DNA from: DASQPR01 sp963836785
Lineage (GTDB): Bacteria; Actinomycetota; Actinomycetes; Mycobacteriales; Micromonosporaceae
Assembly: GCA_963836785.1 (NCBI GenBank)
Contig: CAWIKW010000001.1
Span: forward strand, 124,001 to 188,000
Direction: 5' to 3'
DNA length: 64,000 nucleotides
Position 1 is the stretch's first letter. The number at the start of each line of letters is the position of its first letter. The notes under the pieces were generated by a model. It was given only the letters and a program-made list of their open reading frames with translations, was not told where the DNA came from and ran no database searches. Shown one piece after another: positions 54,630-63,045 of the stretch. A program made the position numbers and the translations under genes.

Positions 54630-56504
54630 TCACTGCTTGACGTACCACATCTCCGGAGTGAGGGCGAACTGCGTCAGGTTCGCGAATCCGTCCGGCGGAC
54701 CGGAGATCGTGTTCTTCCAGGCCCAGATCCGATCCTCGTTCGGTTGGAAGATGGCCGGCAACTGCTGCGTGATGTACGCGGCCTCCTTCTGCACCGCCTG
54801 GGGATCGGTCCCGTTGACCGAGTTGTTGATCAGTTGGTCCAGCTGCGGGTCGGAGAAACCTCCCTGGTTGAACGACCCGGTCGTGTTGAACAGGTTGTTC
54901 GTCGTCGGGTAGATGCCCTCGGTAAAGCCACCGAAGTCCTCCACCGCCCACTGGTTGTTGTTGGCCGGTGCCTCGGGAACGCCGTAGTTCTCGATGATGA
55001 AGTTGAAGGTCTTCGGCACCGTGGTGATGGTGATGCCGACCTGCTTGGCCGCCGACTGCAGCGCCTCGACCTGCTGACCGACGACGGCCGGCGAGTTCGC
55101 GTAGACGATGTTGAAACTGAGCGGCGTCCCGGCCGGAATTCCGTCACCACACTGGTTCGCACCCGACCCGGCGCTCGTACACGTCGTCGTGCCGTTCGCG
55201 TTCACCGTCCAGCCGTGGCTCGTGAGCAGCTGCTTGGCGCTCGCGATGCTGTACGGATACGGGTTCGACTTCGCGTTCGCCGGCGCGAATGGGCTGGCCG
55301 GAATGGCCGGCACCGGACCGTACGCCTCGGCGGCCGCGTTCTTGTACAGACCCGAGATCACCGCCGGCTCGTTCTGCAGGTGAGCGAGCGCCTGCCGGAC
55401 GTACAGCTGCTTGATGATGTCGTTCCAGTGGCCGGTGGTGTCCTTGAAGTTGAATGCCATGTACTCGAAACCGAACGCGGGCAGACCGTACACGTTGAAG
55501 CCCTGCCGTTGCAGCGTCGGAACTTGTGGAATGTCCGAGGAGTCGACGAAGCCGACGTCGAGCTTGCCACTGCGCAGGTCGTTGAACTCCGCCGTGATCG
55601 ACGTGTAGGCGAGCTCGTCGATCTCCGCGATGTGCGGCTTGTTCGGACCGGTGTAGGCCGGGTTCGCCACGAAGTTGGTGGCACCCGTGTTCGCGTTGTA
55701 CATCGAGATCTTGAACGGACCGTCCACCATCTGCCACAACGGATTCGTCGCATACGACTTCAGGTCCTTGGACTGCGCGACGAAGAAGTCGTAGATCGCC
55801 TTCGCGTTGGCCGGGTCGGTGTAGTCGACGGTCGGCCCGCCGGCCTTGGTGATCGCCCAGGCGTGGGCCGGCAGCGGCGTGATCTGGCCGATCTCGCTCA
55901 AGAACACCCAGGACGGGTTGTAGACCTTGTCGAACGTGAGCGAGACGGTGTTCTGGTCGACCGCGGTCGCACTCGTCACGTTCTCCGGGAACTGTCCCGG
56001 CGTAAAGTTGCCGGAGTTGGACGCGTTCTCCTTGACCGCCGCTCGGTAGAGATCGATGAAGAACAGGACGTCCTGCGCCGTCACGGGCTGGCCATCTGAC
56101 CACTTGTACTGGCCGTTGAGCTTGATCGTGAACGTCTTGCCGTCAGAACTCTTACTCGGCTCGGCGGCCATGCTGAGCGAGTCGTCGATCGTCGGAGCCG
56201 ATCCCTTCGGCGCCCAGTAGAGCGGCCGCCAACTCAGGTTCTGGAACTGGCTCACCACGTACACCGACGAGTTCGCGGCCGGCGTGATCGGGAAGATCCA
56301 GTTCGGGTCGGCGCCGGGGTTCTCCGCGAAGTTGATGGTCCCGCCGGCCTTCGGGCTGCCCGACTGAGCGGGCAGCGTGCCGTACCCGACGGCTTTGACG
56401 TTCTGGTCAACGGCCTTTTTGGACGTTCCACACGCGGCCAGGACCAACAGCCCCGCGGCGGCCAGAAAAACGGCTCGTCTGATCCTGGTGCTCTGTGTTG
56501 TCAT
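54630..56504 (-). CDS. Opp/Dpp-type ABC substrate-binding lipoprotein
   Basis: A 624-residue family-5 solute receptor, exported by a lipoprotein signal with lipobox LAAC near residue 25. Family features are FQNLSWRPLYWAPKGS, the KTFTIKLNGQYKWSDGQPVTAQDVLFFIDLY block and YEYM/FNFKD-type strands in the second lobe. It is larger than the first receptor in the window and not closely similar outside motifs. It starts the operon receptor, permease B, permease C, double ATPase. The neighbouring extradiol-dioxygenase cluster raises the possibility of an aromatic or related ligand, but peptides are the default for the family. Confidence 0.92.
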   Translation of the reverse strand: MTTQSTRIRRAVFLAAAGLLVLAACGTSKKAVDQNVKAVGYGTLPAQSGSPKAGGTINFAENPGADPNWIFPITPAANSSVYVVSQFQNLSWRPLYWAPKGSAPTIDDSLSMAAEPSKSSDGKTFTIKLNGQYKWSDGQPVTAQDVLFFIDLYRAAVKENASNSGNFTPGQFPENVTSATAVDQNTVSLTFDKVYNPSWVFLSEIGQITPLPAHAWAITKAGGPTVDYTDPANAKAIYDFFVAQSKDLKSYATNPLWQMVDGPFKISMYNANTGATNFVANPAYTGPNKPHIAEIDELAYTSITAEFNDLRSGKLDVGFVDSSDIPQVPTLQRQGFNVYGLPAFGFEYMAFNFKDTTGHWNDIIKQLYVRQALAHLQNEPAVISGLYKNAAAEAYGPVPAIPASPFAPANAKSNPYPYSIASAKQLLTSHGWTVNANGTTTCTSAGSGANQCGDGIPAGTPLSFNIVYANSPAVVGQQVEALQSAAKQVGITITTVPKTFNFIIENYGVPEAPANNNQWAVEDFGGFTEGIYPTTNNLFNTTGSFNQGGFSDPQLDQLINNSVNGTDPQAVQKEAAYITQQLPAIFQPNEDRIWAWKNTISGPPDGFANLTQFALTPEMWYVKQ

Positions 56505-56868
56505 AATCTGCCACGCACCTCACCCATGAGTCGAGACAGCTCGGTCGCGTTGTCACGGCGCGTACGTGATCGGCGCGACGAGTTGTCGATGGCATCTGCC
56601 CGCAATGACGTGGAAGCCCGTCGATGGGTTCAATGTGGATATGTTTCAAGTCGGTAAATACTGAGCTAGTCACGCACCGCGACGGCCTGTGTGACGGCGA
56701 GTTACCCGCTGCCACCAGTCTCAGTTACAACGGACGCGCTCGGATCTTGTCCGCATCGCATCGGCGTTCGTCACCTCGCGGGCGAAAGAATCGGACTTCG
56801 CCGTCATTGCGATCGCCTGTCCGCGATCATCAAGGCAAGAACCCGGCGATCAGCCAGAGGAGGGTGCC
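56505..56868. promoter_or_regulatory. Divergent promoter region with TGTCCGC elements
   Basis: 364 nt between the importer operon and the F420-type oxidoreductase gene; no gene supported. TGTCCGC occurs at 56748-56754 and 56818-56824, the same half-site as in the palindrome before the CoA-transferase gene, so the IclR regulator may also act here. The left part is comparatively AT-rich and should carry the importer promoter. Confidence 0.45.
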
Positions 56869-57894
56869 GTGCACGTCGACGCGTCCGCTGACATCGCCGC
56901 CGACCCGTTGCAGGTCGAGACCGCGGCGGTCACCGCCGAGACCGAGGGGTACGACGGCATCGGCGTGCCCGAGACCAAGCACGACGTCTTCGGCGCCGTG
57001 ACACTGGCCGCGCGGGCGACGTCGCGGATCTCGCTGCAGAGTGCCATCGCCGTCGCCTTCGCCCGCAATCCGATGACCGTCGCCGTGCAAGCCAACGACC
57101 TGCAGCTGGTCTCCTCGGGTCGGTTCCAGCTCGGCCTCGGCTCGCAGGTCAAGGCACACATCGAGCGCCGGTTCTCGATGCCCTGGAGCCACCCGGCGGC
57201 GCGCATGGAGGAGTTCGTATCGGCGGTCCGCGCAATCTGGGCGCGCTGGGCGACCGGTGATCGGCTCGCGTTCCGCGGTCAGTTCTACTCGCACACGTTG
57301 CTGACCGACTTCTTCGATCCGGGCCCGAATCCGTACGGCAACCCGCCGCTGCTGCTCGCCGCGGTCGGTGAACGGATGACCGAGGTGGCCGGTCGCGTCG
57401 CCGACGGCATGCTCTGCCACAGCTTCACGACCGAGGCGTACCTGCGTGAACGCACCGTGCCGGCCCTGCGGCGCGTACGGCCGTCTCTCGAAGGGTTCAC
57501 GATGACACTTCCGGCGCTGGTCGTGCTCGGCGCGACCGAGGCGGACCGCCGCCGGGCCGAAGCCGGAGTCCGCGGACAGATCGCCTTCTACGGTTCGACG
57601 CCCGCCTACCGGCCGGTCCTCGACCTGCACGGTTGGGGTGACCTGCACGATCGCCTGAACCGGATGTCCCGGCAGAACGCCTGGCGCGACATGGCCGCGG
57701 CGATCGACGACGACGTGCTGGGCGCGTTCGCGGTGTCGGGTGACGCGTTCACCGTCGCGATGGCGTTGCGGGACCGCTTCGGCGACATCGTCGACCGGAT
57801 CTCGCTGTACACGCCGTACCCGGTCGATCCGGTCGAGGTGCGCGAGGTCGCGACACACCTGCGTGCGATGTCACCACCGGAGGCGCCGGCATAG
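56869..57894 (+). CDS. F420-type LLM-class oxidoreductase (TIGR03617-like)
   Basis: A 341-residue luciferase-like TIM-barrel protein. The start ETEGYDGIGVPETKHDVFGA, LQSAIAVAFARNPMTVA and SGRFQLGLGSQVKAHIERRF match the F420-dependent LLM group of actinobacteria rather than FMN luciferases. PPLLLAAVGERMTEVAGRVADGML is the typical strand before the C-terminal part. The start GTG at 56869 has AGAGGAGGG close upstream. It stands at the edge of the aromatic-acid-type gene cluster and may reduce or oxidise an intermediate; the substrate is unknown. Convergent with the cupin gene. Confidence 0.88.
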   Translation: MHVDASADIAADPLQVETAAVTAETEGYDGIGVPETKHDVFGAVTLAARATSRISLQSAIAVAFARNPMTVAVQANDLQLVSSGRFQLGLGSQVKAHIERRFSMPWSHPAARMEEFVSAVRAIWARWATGDRLAFRGQFYSHTLLTDFFDPGPNPYGNPPLLLAAVGERMTEVAGRVADGMLCHSFTTEAYLRERTVPALRRVRPSLEGFTMTLPALVVLGATEADRRRAEAGVRGQIAFYGSTPAYRPVLDLHGWGDLHDRLNRMSRQNAWRDMAAAIDDDVLGAFAVSGDAFTVAMALRDRFGDIVDRISLYTPYPVDPVEVREVATHLRAMSPPEAPA

Positions 57895-57922
57895 CCGACG
57901 CGCACCGCTCAGACCGCGACAG

Positions 57923-58357
57923 TCAAGCCGGCGTGACCGGCGCCCAGAGGCTCGGCAGGTTCACCACGACGCCTTCCTGACTGCTGCGCGCGATGACGAC
58001 GATCGCCTCCTCCGCGTCCGGGTTCTCCTCGCGATGTGGGACGTACGGCGGGACGAACACGTAGTCGCCCGGCGCGGTCTCGATGCGCACTTCCGTCGGG
58101 CTCTCGGCGTCCGGATCGGCGAAGACGAAGACCGGATGTCCGGCCACGACGTAGATGGCCGTCTCGCACTCGCCGTGATGATGGTCGGCCGACGCAACGT
58201 GCGGTGCGACGTGCGTCTGGCCCATCCACACCTTGGTCGAGCCGACGGTGAAGCCGGAGATCGCCTCGCGGCGCGTCATGCCGTCGGTCTGCGTCGTGTC
58301 ACCGCTCAACTCGCCCGCCCGGACGTGCCGCAGCGGTACGTGCCACTGATCGCCCAT
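57923..58357 (-). CDS. Cupin-domain protein
   Basis: A 144-residue single-cupin protein. Motif 1 is seen as HHHGECETAIYVVAGHPVFVF with the metal-binding His-x-His and Glu, and motif 2 as PGDYVFVPPYVPHREEN with the last His. It may be a metal-dependent isomerase, decarboxylase or dioxygenase, or a small-molecule binding protein. It is third in a ligB-ligA-cupin transcript (48 nt after the LigA gene), which suggests work on a ring-cleavage product. The ATG at 58357 was chosen; no strong ribosome site is visible. Confidence 0.83.
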   Translation of the reverse strand: MGDQWHVPLRHVRAGELSGDTTQTDGMTRREAISGFTVGSTKVWMGQTHVAPHVASADHHHGECETAIYVVAGHPVFVFADPDAESPTEVRIETAPGDYVFVPPYVPHREENPDAEEAIVVIARSSQEGVVVNLPSLWAPVTPA

Positions 58358-58405
58358 CCCACCAGTGTCCCGCACGCCGATTCGACGCTCGCGCGGACCG
58401 ACGCG

Positions 58406-58765
58406 TCAGGTCGAGATGTCGGGGTGCGGCAACGTGATGTGCGCAAGCGCCTGGGCATACCGCCGCTGGTAGGACAGTGGCTCCGGGTGATCGCGCTCGA
58501 ACAGCGCGATGAACAGAGTCAGCGTCAGGAACGGATGGGCGCCCATCTCGAACAGCCGGACATAGTCGTGGTTGTGGAGCGCGTCGCGCTCGGCATCGGT
58601 GAACGATGACCAGGTCGTCCGCTCGGCGTCGACTCCGGTGAGATCACTTAAGTATTCGGCCTCCCACCGGGCAACCAGCCCGTACGGGTCGGCCCGGTAT
58701 GCCTCGACCAGCTCTGGATCCCGGTCGACCGTGTAGAGGAACTTGTTGAGCAGATACTTACTCAT
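58406..58765 (-). CDS. LigA-like small subunit of extradiol dioxygenase
   Basis: A 119-residue helical protein of the LigA superfamily, the alpha subunit of protocatechuate 4,5-dioxygenase-type enzymes. LLNKFLYTVDRDPELVEAYRAD and a C-terminal H-N-H-D-Y-V-R-L-F-E-MGAHPFL segment are characteristic. It caps the active site of LigB. The gene starts 12 nt after the ligB stop, so both subunits are coexpressed. Gallate, protocatechuate or a related catechol are possible substrates. Confidence 0.9.
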   Translation of the reverse strand: MSKYLLNKFLYTVDRDPELVEAYRADPYGLVARWEAEYLSDLTGVDAERTTWSSFTDAERDALHNHDYVRLFEMGAHPFLTLTLFIALFERDHPEPLSYQRRYAQALAHITLPHPDIST

Positions 58766-58777
58766 GGTGGTCGCCCC

Positions 58778-59653
58778 TCACGCGTCGAGGTCGGACTGCG
58801 GGACACCGTTGGGGTACCACGTGAAGTAGGCCTCCATGGTGTGGAACAGATCAAGGTGGTCCGCGTAGTCGGCCGGCACCCCGCCGGCGATGCCCATCAT
58901 CAACATGAAGTCCATGAAGCCATGGGTGGCGTTGCCGGGGTCGCCGAGGTTGTCCAGGCTCACGTTCTTCAGTGCGGCGTCGATGTCGCCGCGGGCGATC
59001 CAGTCGACGGCTCGCCGATCGAACTCCGGGTCCGGGCCGTGGGGTCCGAACTGGCGCGGTCCGCCGAGCTCGAGGGACAGATGCCCGGTGCCGATCGCCG
59101 CCACCCGGATGTCGCGCGGGTACGACTCGATCAGCTCACGCAGCAGCTTCCCGATCTGTACGAACCGCCACGGCTGCGGCATCGGCGGGCAGAACACGTT
59201 GGTCAGCAGCGGCACGATCGGCAGGTCGTTCTGCGGTCGTACGGTGATGATCGGGCACGTGATCGAGTGATCGATGCGTAGTTCGTTGGAGAACGCGAAG
59301 TCGACGCCGGCATCCAGGCCGGCACGCAGGAGATAGGCCGAGAAGTCCTCATCACCACGCAACAACATGCGCGGCAGACCGAACTCCCGCTCCTCGTTGT
59401 AGTAGTTCGCGTCGTAGTACGGCGCCTTGCCGATCAGGAACTGCGGCATGTTGTCCAGGAAGAACTGGTGGAAGTGATCGGCGCCGACCATGACCAGCAC
59501 ATCCGGACGGGCCCGCGTCAACGTCTCCCGGTACGCCTCGACCTTCGCGACCCACTCGTCCGCCTGCGGCAGGCGTTCGCCCTCCGGCGCCTGGCTCGCC
59601 CGGTAGTAGAACGGGTGGTGCGTACAGGCGAGCACAGCAGCGAGCGTTGCCAT
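58778..59653 (-). CDS. LigB-like catalytic subunit of extradiol ring-cleavage dioxygenase
   Basis: A 291-residue class III extradiol dioxygenase. The iron ligands fit the CTHHPFYY motif near the N-terminus and a Glu in the second half; GADHFHQFFLDNMPQFLIG is the usual strand-helix after the first lobe, and IGTGHLSLEL carries the catalytic His. It would cleave a dihydroxylated aromatic acid between C4 and C5. I chose the ATG at 59653 (AGGAG 4 nt upstream); the long open frame beyond it overlaps the IclR gene and is a by-product of that gene's codon bias. First gene of the ligB-ligA-cupin operon, divergent from the IclR regulator. Confidence 0.92.
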   Translation of the reverse strand: MATLAAVLACTHHPFYYRASQAPEGERLPQADEWVAKVEAYRETLTRARPDVLVMVGADHFHQFFLDNMPQFLIGKAPYYDANYYNEEREFGLPRMLLRGDEDFSAYLLRAGLDAGVDFAFSNELRIDHSITCPIITVRPQNDLPIVPLLTNVFCPPMPQPWRFVQIGKLLRELIESYPRDIRVAAIGTGHLSLELGGPRQFGPHGPDPEFDRRAVDWIARGDIDAALKNVSLDNLGDPGNATHGFMDFMLMMGIAGGVPADYADHLDLFHTMEAYFTWYPNGVPQSDLDA

Positions 59654-59713
59654 GGGACTCCTCGTTCCGATCGGGCACCGGCGGCTCGGGCACCGCCGGC
59701 TCGGCAGCGGCAG

Positions 59714-59837
59714 CGGACGTACGTCCGGTGGGCGGACACCGCAACGTTTCCACAATGCTGCGGGAGCCGATGCGCTGTCAAGCCTCGGCACTGCTCCGCG
59801 CCGGCCGTACCACGGTCTATTGTGCGGGTGGCGGACA
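59714..59837. promoter_or_regulatory. Candidate IclR sites in the ligB/IclR divergent region
   Basis: CGGACGTACGTCCG (59714-59727) is a perfect 14-bp palindrome. GCGGACA appears at 59732 and 59831, each followed by C or C-A. The same half-site forms a full palindrome before the CoA-transferase gene. Position in the divergent gap fits auto- and operon regulation by the IclR protein. Confidence 0.5.
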
Positions 59838-59915
59838 CATCGTTGCCTCCGGTCGTTTCGGGGCGGCCGGTAGTCGTGCAACGGGCAGCATGTCACGGAA
59901 GGGGTAACGGTCGCG

Positions 59916-60749
59916 ATGGCGCGTCGGGGTGAGGGCCCGGATTTTATTGAGGCGTTGGCGCGTGGTCTTGATGTGATTCGGGTGTTCGGTGCTGATCGTC
60001 CGCGGATGTCGTTGGCGGAGGTGGCGGGGGCGGCGGGTTTGGCGCGTCCGACGGCGCGGCGGATTTTGTTGACGTTGGTCGAGTTGGGGTATGTGCGGGG
60101 TGAGCCGGGTGGGGGGTTTGGGTTGACGCCGCGGGTGTTGGATTTGGGTATGGCGTATGTGGGTGCGTTGGGGTTGTGGGATATTGCGCGGCCGCATATG
60201 CGGGATTTGGTGGGTCGTACGGGTGAGTCGTCGTCGATGACGCAGTTGGATGGCTCGGACATTGTGTATGTGGCGCGGGTGGCGGTGCCGAAGATTATTG
60301 CGTTGCGGGTGGAGGTGGGTACGCGGTTTCCGGTGGTGCCGACCTCGCAGGGCAAGGTGTTGTTGGCGGCGTTGGATCGTGCTGAGGTGTCGCGGGTGTT
60401 GGCGGTGCCGAGTCGGTCGGGGATTACGCCGCATGTGTCGTATGGGCGTGCGGAGTTGGATGCGATTTTGCGGGATGTGCGGGCCAAGGGGTGGGCGTTG
60501 GCCGATGATGAGTTGGCTCGGGGGATCCGGTCGGTGGCGGTGCCGGTGCGGGATGGGTCTGGTGTGGTGCGGGCGGCGATGAATGTGACGGTGCATTCGG
60601 CCGAGACGAGTGTCAAGACGTTGGTGGAGCAGCATCTACCGGCCCTGGTCCGGGCGGCCAGCGCGATCAGCGCCGACTGGGCCATCTGGCAGTCCCGGCC
60701 GCACGACGAGGTGGGATCGTCGCGCCTCGCGCCGATCGCCGGCTACTGA
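59916..60749 (+). CDS. IclR family transcriptional regulator
   Basis: A 277-residue regulator. The N-terminal winged helix shows IEALARGLDVIRVFGADRPRMSLAEVAGAAGLARPTARRILLTL, followed by the IclR effector domain (SSSMTQLDGSDIVYVARV, GTRFPVVPTSQGKVLLAAL, SVAVPVRDGSGVVRAAMNV), as in PcaR/PcaU/PobR-type aromatic regulators. It probably senses an aromatic acid or its product and controls the ligBA and CoA-transferase operons. Codon use is odd: from about 59930 to 60610 wobble positions are almost all G or T (TTG, GGT, GTG), with C nearly absent, while the last about 120 nt return to C/G. This sets the gene apart from its neighbours. Confidence 0.93.
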   Translation: MARRGEGPDFIEALARGLDVIRVFGADRPRMSLAEVAGAAGLARPTARRILLTLVELGYVRGEPGGGFGLTPRVLDLGMAYVGALGLWDIARPHMRDLVGRTGESSSMTQLDGSDIVYVARVAVPKIIALRVEVGTRFPVVPTSQGKVLLAALDRAEVSRVLAVPSRSGITPHVSYGRAELDAILRDVRAKGWALADDELARGIRSVAVPVRDGSGVVRAAMNVTVHSAETSVKTLVEQHLPALVRAASAISADWAIWQSRPHDEVGSSRLAPIAGY

Positions 60750-60860
60750 CAGCGTCAGGGTGCCGGCATTCAGCGCCGCCGTCATGGGATCCGGTTCGGA
60801 GCGAGTGACGATCGTCGCGTTCCTTGACAGTTCGCACGTGTGCCGCGAACGATGGCAGGG

Positions 60861-60876
60861 GCGGACAGGTGTCCGC
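60861..60876. promoter_or_regulatory. Candidate IclR operator before the CoA-transferase gene
   Basis: GCGGACA-GG-TGTCCGC is a perfect palindrome with 7-bp arms, centred 33 nt upstream of the CoA-transferase start codon. Half-sites recur in the other two promoter regions of the cluster. Confidence 0.6.
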
Positions 60877-60901
60877 TGGGCGGTCGGTGGGGGGTGGGTT
60901 G

Positions 60902-62173
60902 ATGACGGGTGATCACGCACGGCCGCTGGACGGGATCGTCGTCGCCGACTTCTCCCGGGTGCTCGCCGGCCCGTACGCGACGATGTTGCTGGCGGATCTG
61001 GGTGCTGATGTGATCAAGGTGGAGTCGCCGGCGGGTGACGACACCCGGACGTGGATGCCGCCGACCCGGGATGGCGTAGCGACCTACTACCTGGCGATCA
61101 ACCGGAACAAACGCTCGATCGTGCTCGATCTGGGTGACCGGGACGATCTGGCGGTGGCGCATGATCTCTCGGCGCGGGCCGATGTGTTCATCGAAAACTT
61201 CCGACCGGGTGGGTTGACCAAGTTCGGCCTGGATTACGACACCGTCCGAGGGCGTAATGAGGCGGTGGTGTACTGCTCGATCAGCGGGTTCGGGCCGGGG
61301 GCGGGGGCCAACCTGCCCGGCTATGACCTGCTGGTGCAGGGTGTGTCGGGCTTGATGAGTCTGACCGGGTCACCGGATGGGCCACCGTTCCGGTCCGGCA
61401 TTTCGGTATTCGATGTGATGACCGGCCTGCATTCGGCGTTGGGGATCGTGGCGGCGTTGCATCATCGGGCCCGTACCGGGGTGGGGCAGCGGATCGAGAC
61501 GAACCTGCTCTCGTCGGCCCTGTCGGCGTTGGTGAACCAGACCTCGGCCTATGTGGCCGGCGGGGTCGTACCGCACCGGATGGGTAACGCGCACCTCAGC
61601 CTGTACCCGTACGAGCCGATGCCCACCGGCGACGGCGAGCTGATCATCTGTGCCGGTAACAACAAACAGTTCCGGCTCCTCTGCGACGCATTGGATGTGC
61701 CCGAGCTGGCCGACGACCCGCGCTTCGCCCGGGTCGTGGATCGTAACGATCACCGGGATGAGTTGCGGCCGCTGCTGGAGGCGCGGTTGGCGACTCGCAC
61801 GGCGCAGGACTGGTTCGACATCCTGGTCGCGGTCGGGGTGCCCTGCGGACCGATCAACACGATCGACGCCGGTATTGCCCTGGCCGACCGGCTCGGCCTA
61901 GCGCCCGCAGTCACCGCCGACGGCGATCCCGACGGCGTGCCCACGGTACGGAACCCGATCAGCTTCTCCGCCACCCCGGTCCAATACACCCTGCCCCCAC
62001 CCACCCTCGACGCCCACGCCGACCAGATCCGCGCCTGGCTCGGCCACCCACCCAAACACGCAACCGCCGGCGCGCCGGCGGACAAGCCCGCCACCGGTCA
62101 TCCAACCACCGGCCATCCGGACAACGGTGGCGTGTCACCCGACCAGCCGCCCGGCGAAGGAACCACCGCATGA
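60902..62173 (+). CDS. CaiB/BaiF family (type III) CoA-transferase
   Basis: A 423-residue family III CoA-transferase, moving CoA between carboxylic acids. DGIVVADFSRVLAGPYATMLLADLGADVIKVE is the N-terminal signature and the catalytic Asp lies in the NLPGYDLLVQGVSGLMSLTG block. RGRNEAVVYCSISGFG is typical as well. The C-terminal about 40 residues are a Pro/Gly/His/Thr-rich tail with repeated G-H-P-T-T, outside the domain. The ATG at 60902 was chosen. It overlaps the citrate-synthase-like gene by ATGA, so the pair may activate and cleave a tricarboxylate-like ring-cleavage product. Codon wobble changes from G/T-rich to C-rich within the gene. Confidence 0.92.
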   Translation: MTGDHARPLDGIVVADFSRVLAGPYATMLLADLGADVIKVESPAGDDTRTWMPPTRDGVATYYLAINRNKRSIVLDLGDRDDLAVAHDLSARADVFIENFRPGGLTKFGLDYDTVRGRNEAVVYCSISGFGPGAGANLPGYDLLVQGVSGLMSLTGSPDGPPFRSGISVFDVMTGLHSALGIVAALHHRARTGVGQRIETNLLSSALSALVNQTSAYVAGGVVPHRMGNAHLSLYPYEPMPTGDGELIICAGNNKQFRLLCDALDVPELADDPRFARVVDRNDHRDELRPLLEARLATRTAQDWFDILVAVGVPCGPINTIDAGIALADRLGLAPAVTADGDPDGVPTVRNPISFSATPVQYTLPPPTLDAHADQIRAWLGHPPKHATAGAPADKPATGHPTTGHPDNGGVSPDQPPGEGTTA

Positions 62174-63045
62174 CCACACCCGACCAGCCCGAAGAGACCA
62201 CTCCACCAGCACCGGCATCCAGCACGACGGTGCCGCCGGTATCCGGCCAGCCGTCGTCGATGCCGGTGTTCCCGACGTCGTTGGGCACCTCGACCGAGGA
62301 CACGATCACCCTGCTCGGCCGCGACCTCGCCACCGACCTCATCGGCCAGGTCAGCTTCGGCCAGCTGGCCTACACGCTGATGACGCTGCGCGAGCCCACG
62401 CCCGGCCAACTCCGCCTGTTCGAGGCCGTCCTCGTCGCGCTGGCCGATCACGGATTCACCCCGACCGCGATCGCCGCCCGTATGACCTACTACAGCGCCC
62501 CCGACGCCCTCCAAGGTGCCCTCGCGGCCGGGCTCCTCGGCGGCGGCTCCCGATTCCTCGGCGTCACCGAAGACACCGGTCGATTCCTGGCGGACGTGAT
62601 CGTTGCCGTCGACGGGCCGCTCCCCGACACCGACGCCGGCTGGGACGCCGTCGCCCTCGACGCCGTCCGCCGGCAGCGCGCCGCGGGACGGTTCGTTCCC
62701 GGCCTCGGTCACCCCGTGCACAAACACGGCGACCCCCGCGTACCCGTCATCCAACGCATCGCGCGCGACGAAGGCATCACCGGCCCACACCTGGCGCTCT
62801 TCGCGGCGATCGGCCGCGTGCACGGCCAGATCCTCGGCCGCACGCTGCCCCTCAACGGCGCCGGCATCTGCGGCGCAGCCCTCGCCGACCTCGGCCTACC
62901 TACCGAACTCCTACGCGGCGTCGCATTGTTGGCCCGCTGCGCCGGCCTCCTCGGCCAACTCGCCGAAGAACTCCGAACCCCCATCAGCGAAAAGGTGTAC
63001 ATGCTCGTCGACCGCAACGCCGAATACGTGCCACCAAACCTTTAG
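62170..63045 (+). CDS. Citryl-CoA lyase / citrate-synthase-like protein
   Basis: A 291-residue shortened citrate-synthase-fold protein. It has the C-terminal half of the family: GQLRLFEAVLVALADHGFTPTAIAAR, GLGHPVHKHGDPRVPVI with the catalytic His region, and GAGICGAALADLGLP. It is much shorter than true citrate synthase (about 430), fitting the citryl-CoA lyase-like group. The first about 35 residues are a Pro/Thr/Ser-rich tail. With the CoA-transferase, a CoA-activated citrate-like acid could be cleaved to acetyl-CoA (or an analogue) and an oxo-acid. The substrate is inferred. Its stop overlaps the convergent DsbA-like gene. Confidence 0.88.
   Translation: MTTPDQPEETTPPAPASSTTVPPVSGQPSSMPVFPTSLGTSTEDTITLLGRDLATDLIGQVSFGQLAYTLMTLREPTPGQLRLFEAVLVALADHGFTPTAIAARMTYYSAPDALQGALAAGLLGGGSRFLGVTEDTGRFLADVIVAVDGPLPDTDAGWDAVALDAVRRQRAAGRFVPGLGHPVHKHGDPRVPVIQRIARDEGITGPHLALFAAIGRVHGQILGRTLPLNGAGICGAALADLGLPTELLRGVALLARCAGLLGQLAEELRTPISEKVYMLVDRNAEYVPPNL

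Noticed and set aside
59817..60635. Antisense frame opposite the IclR gene (His/Arg/Pro-rich)
   Set aside because: It exists because the IclR gene has no C at wobble positions; no domain or ribosome site is visible.
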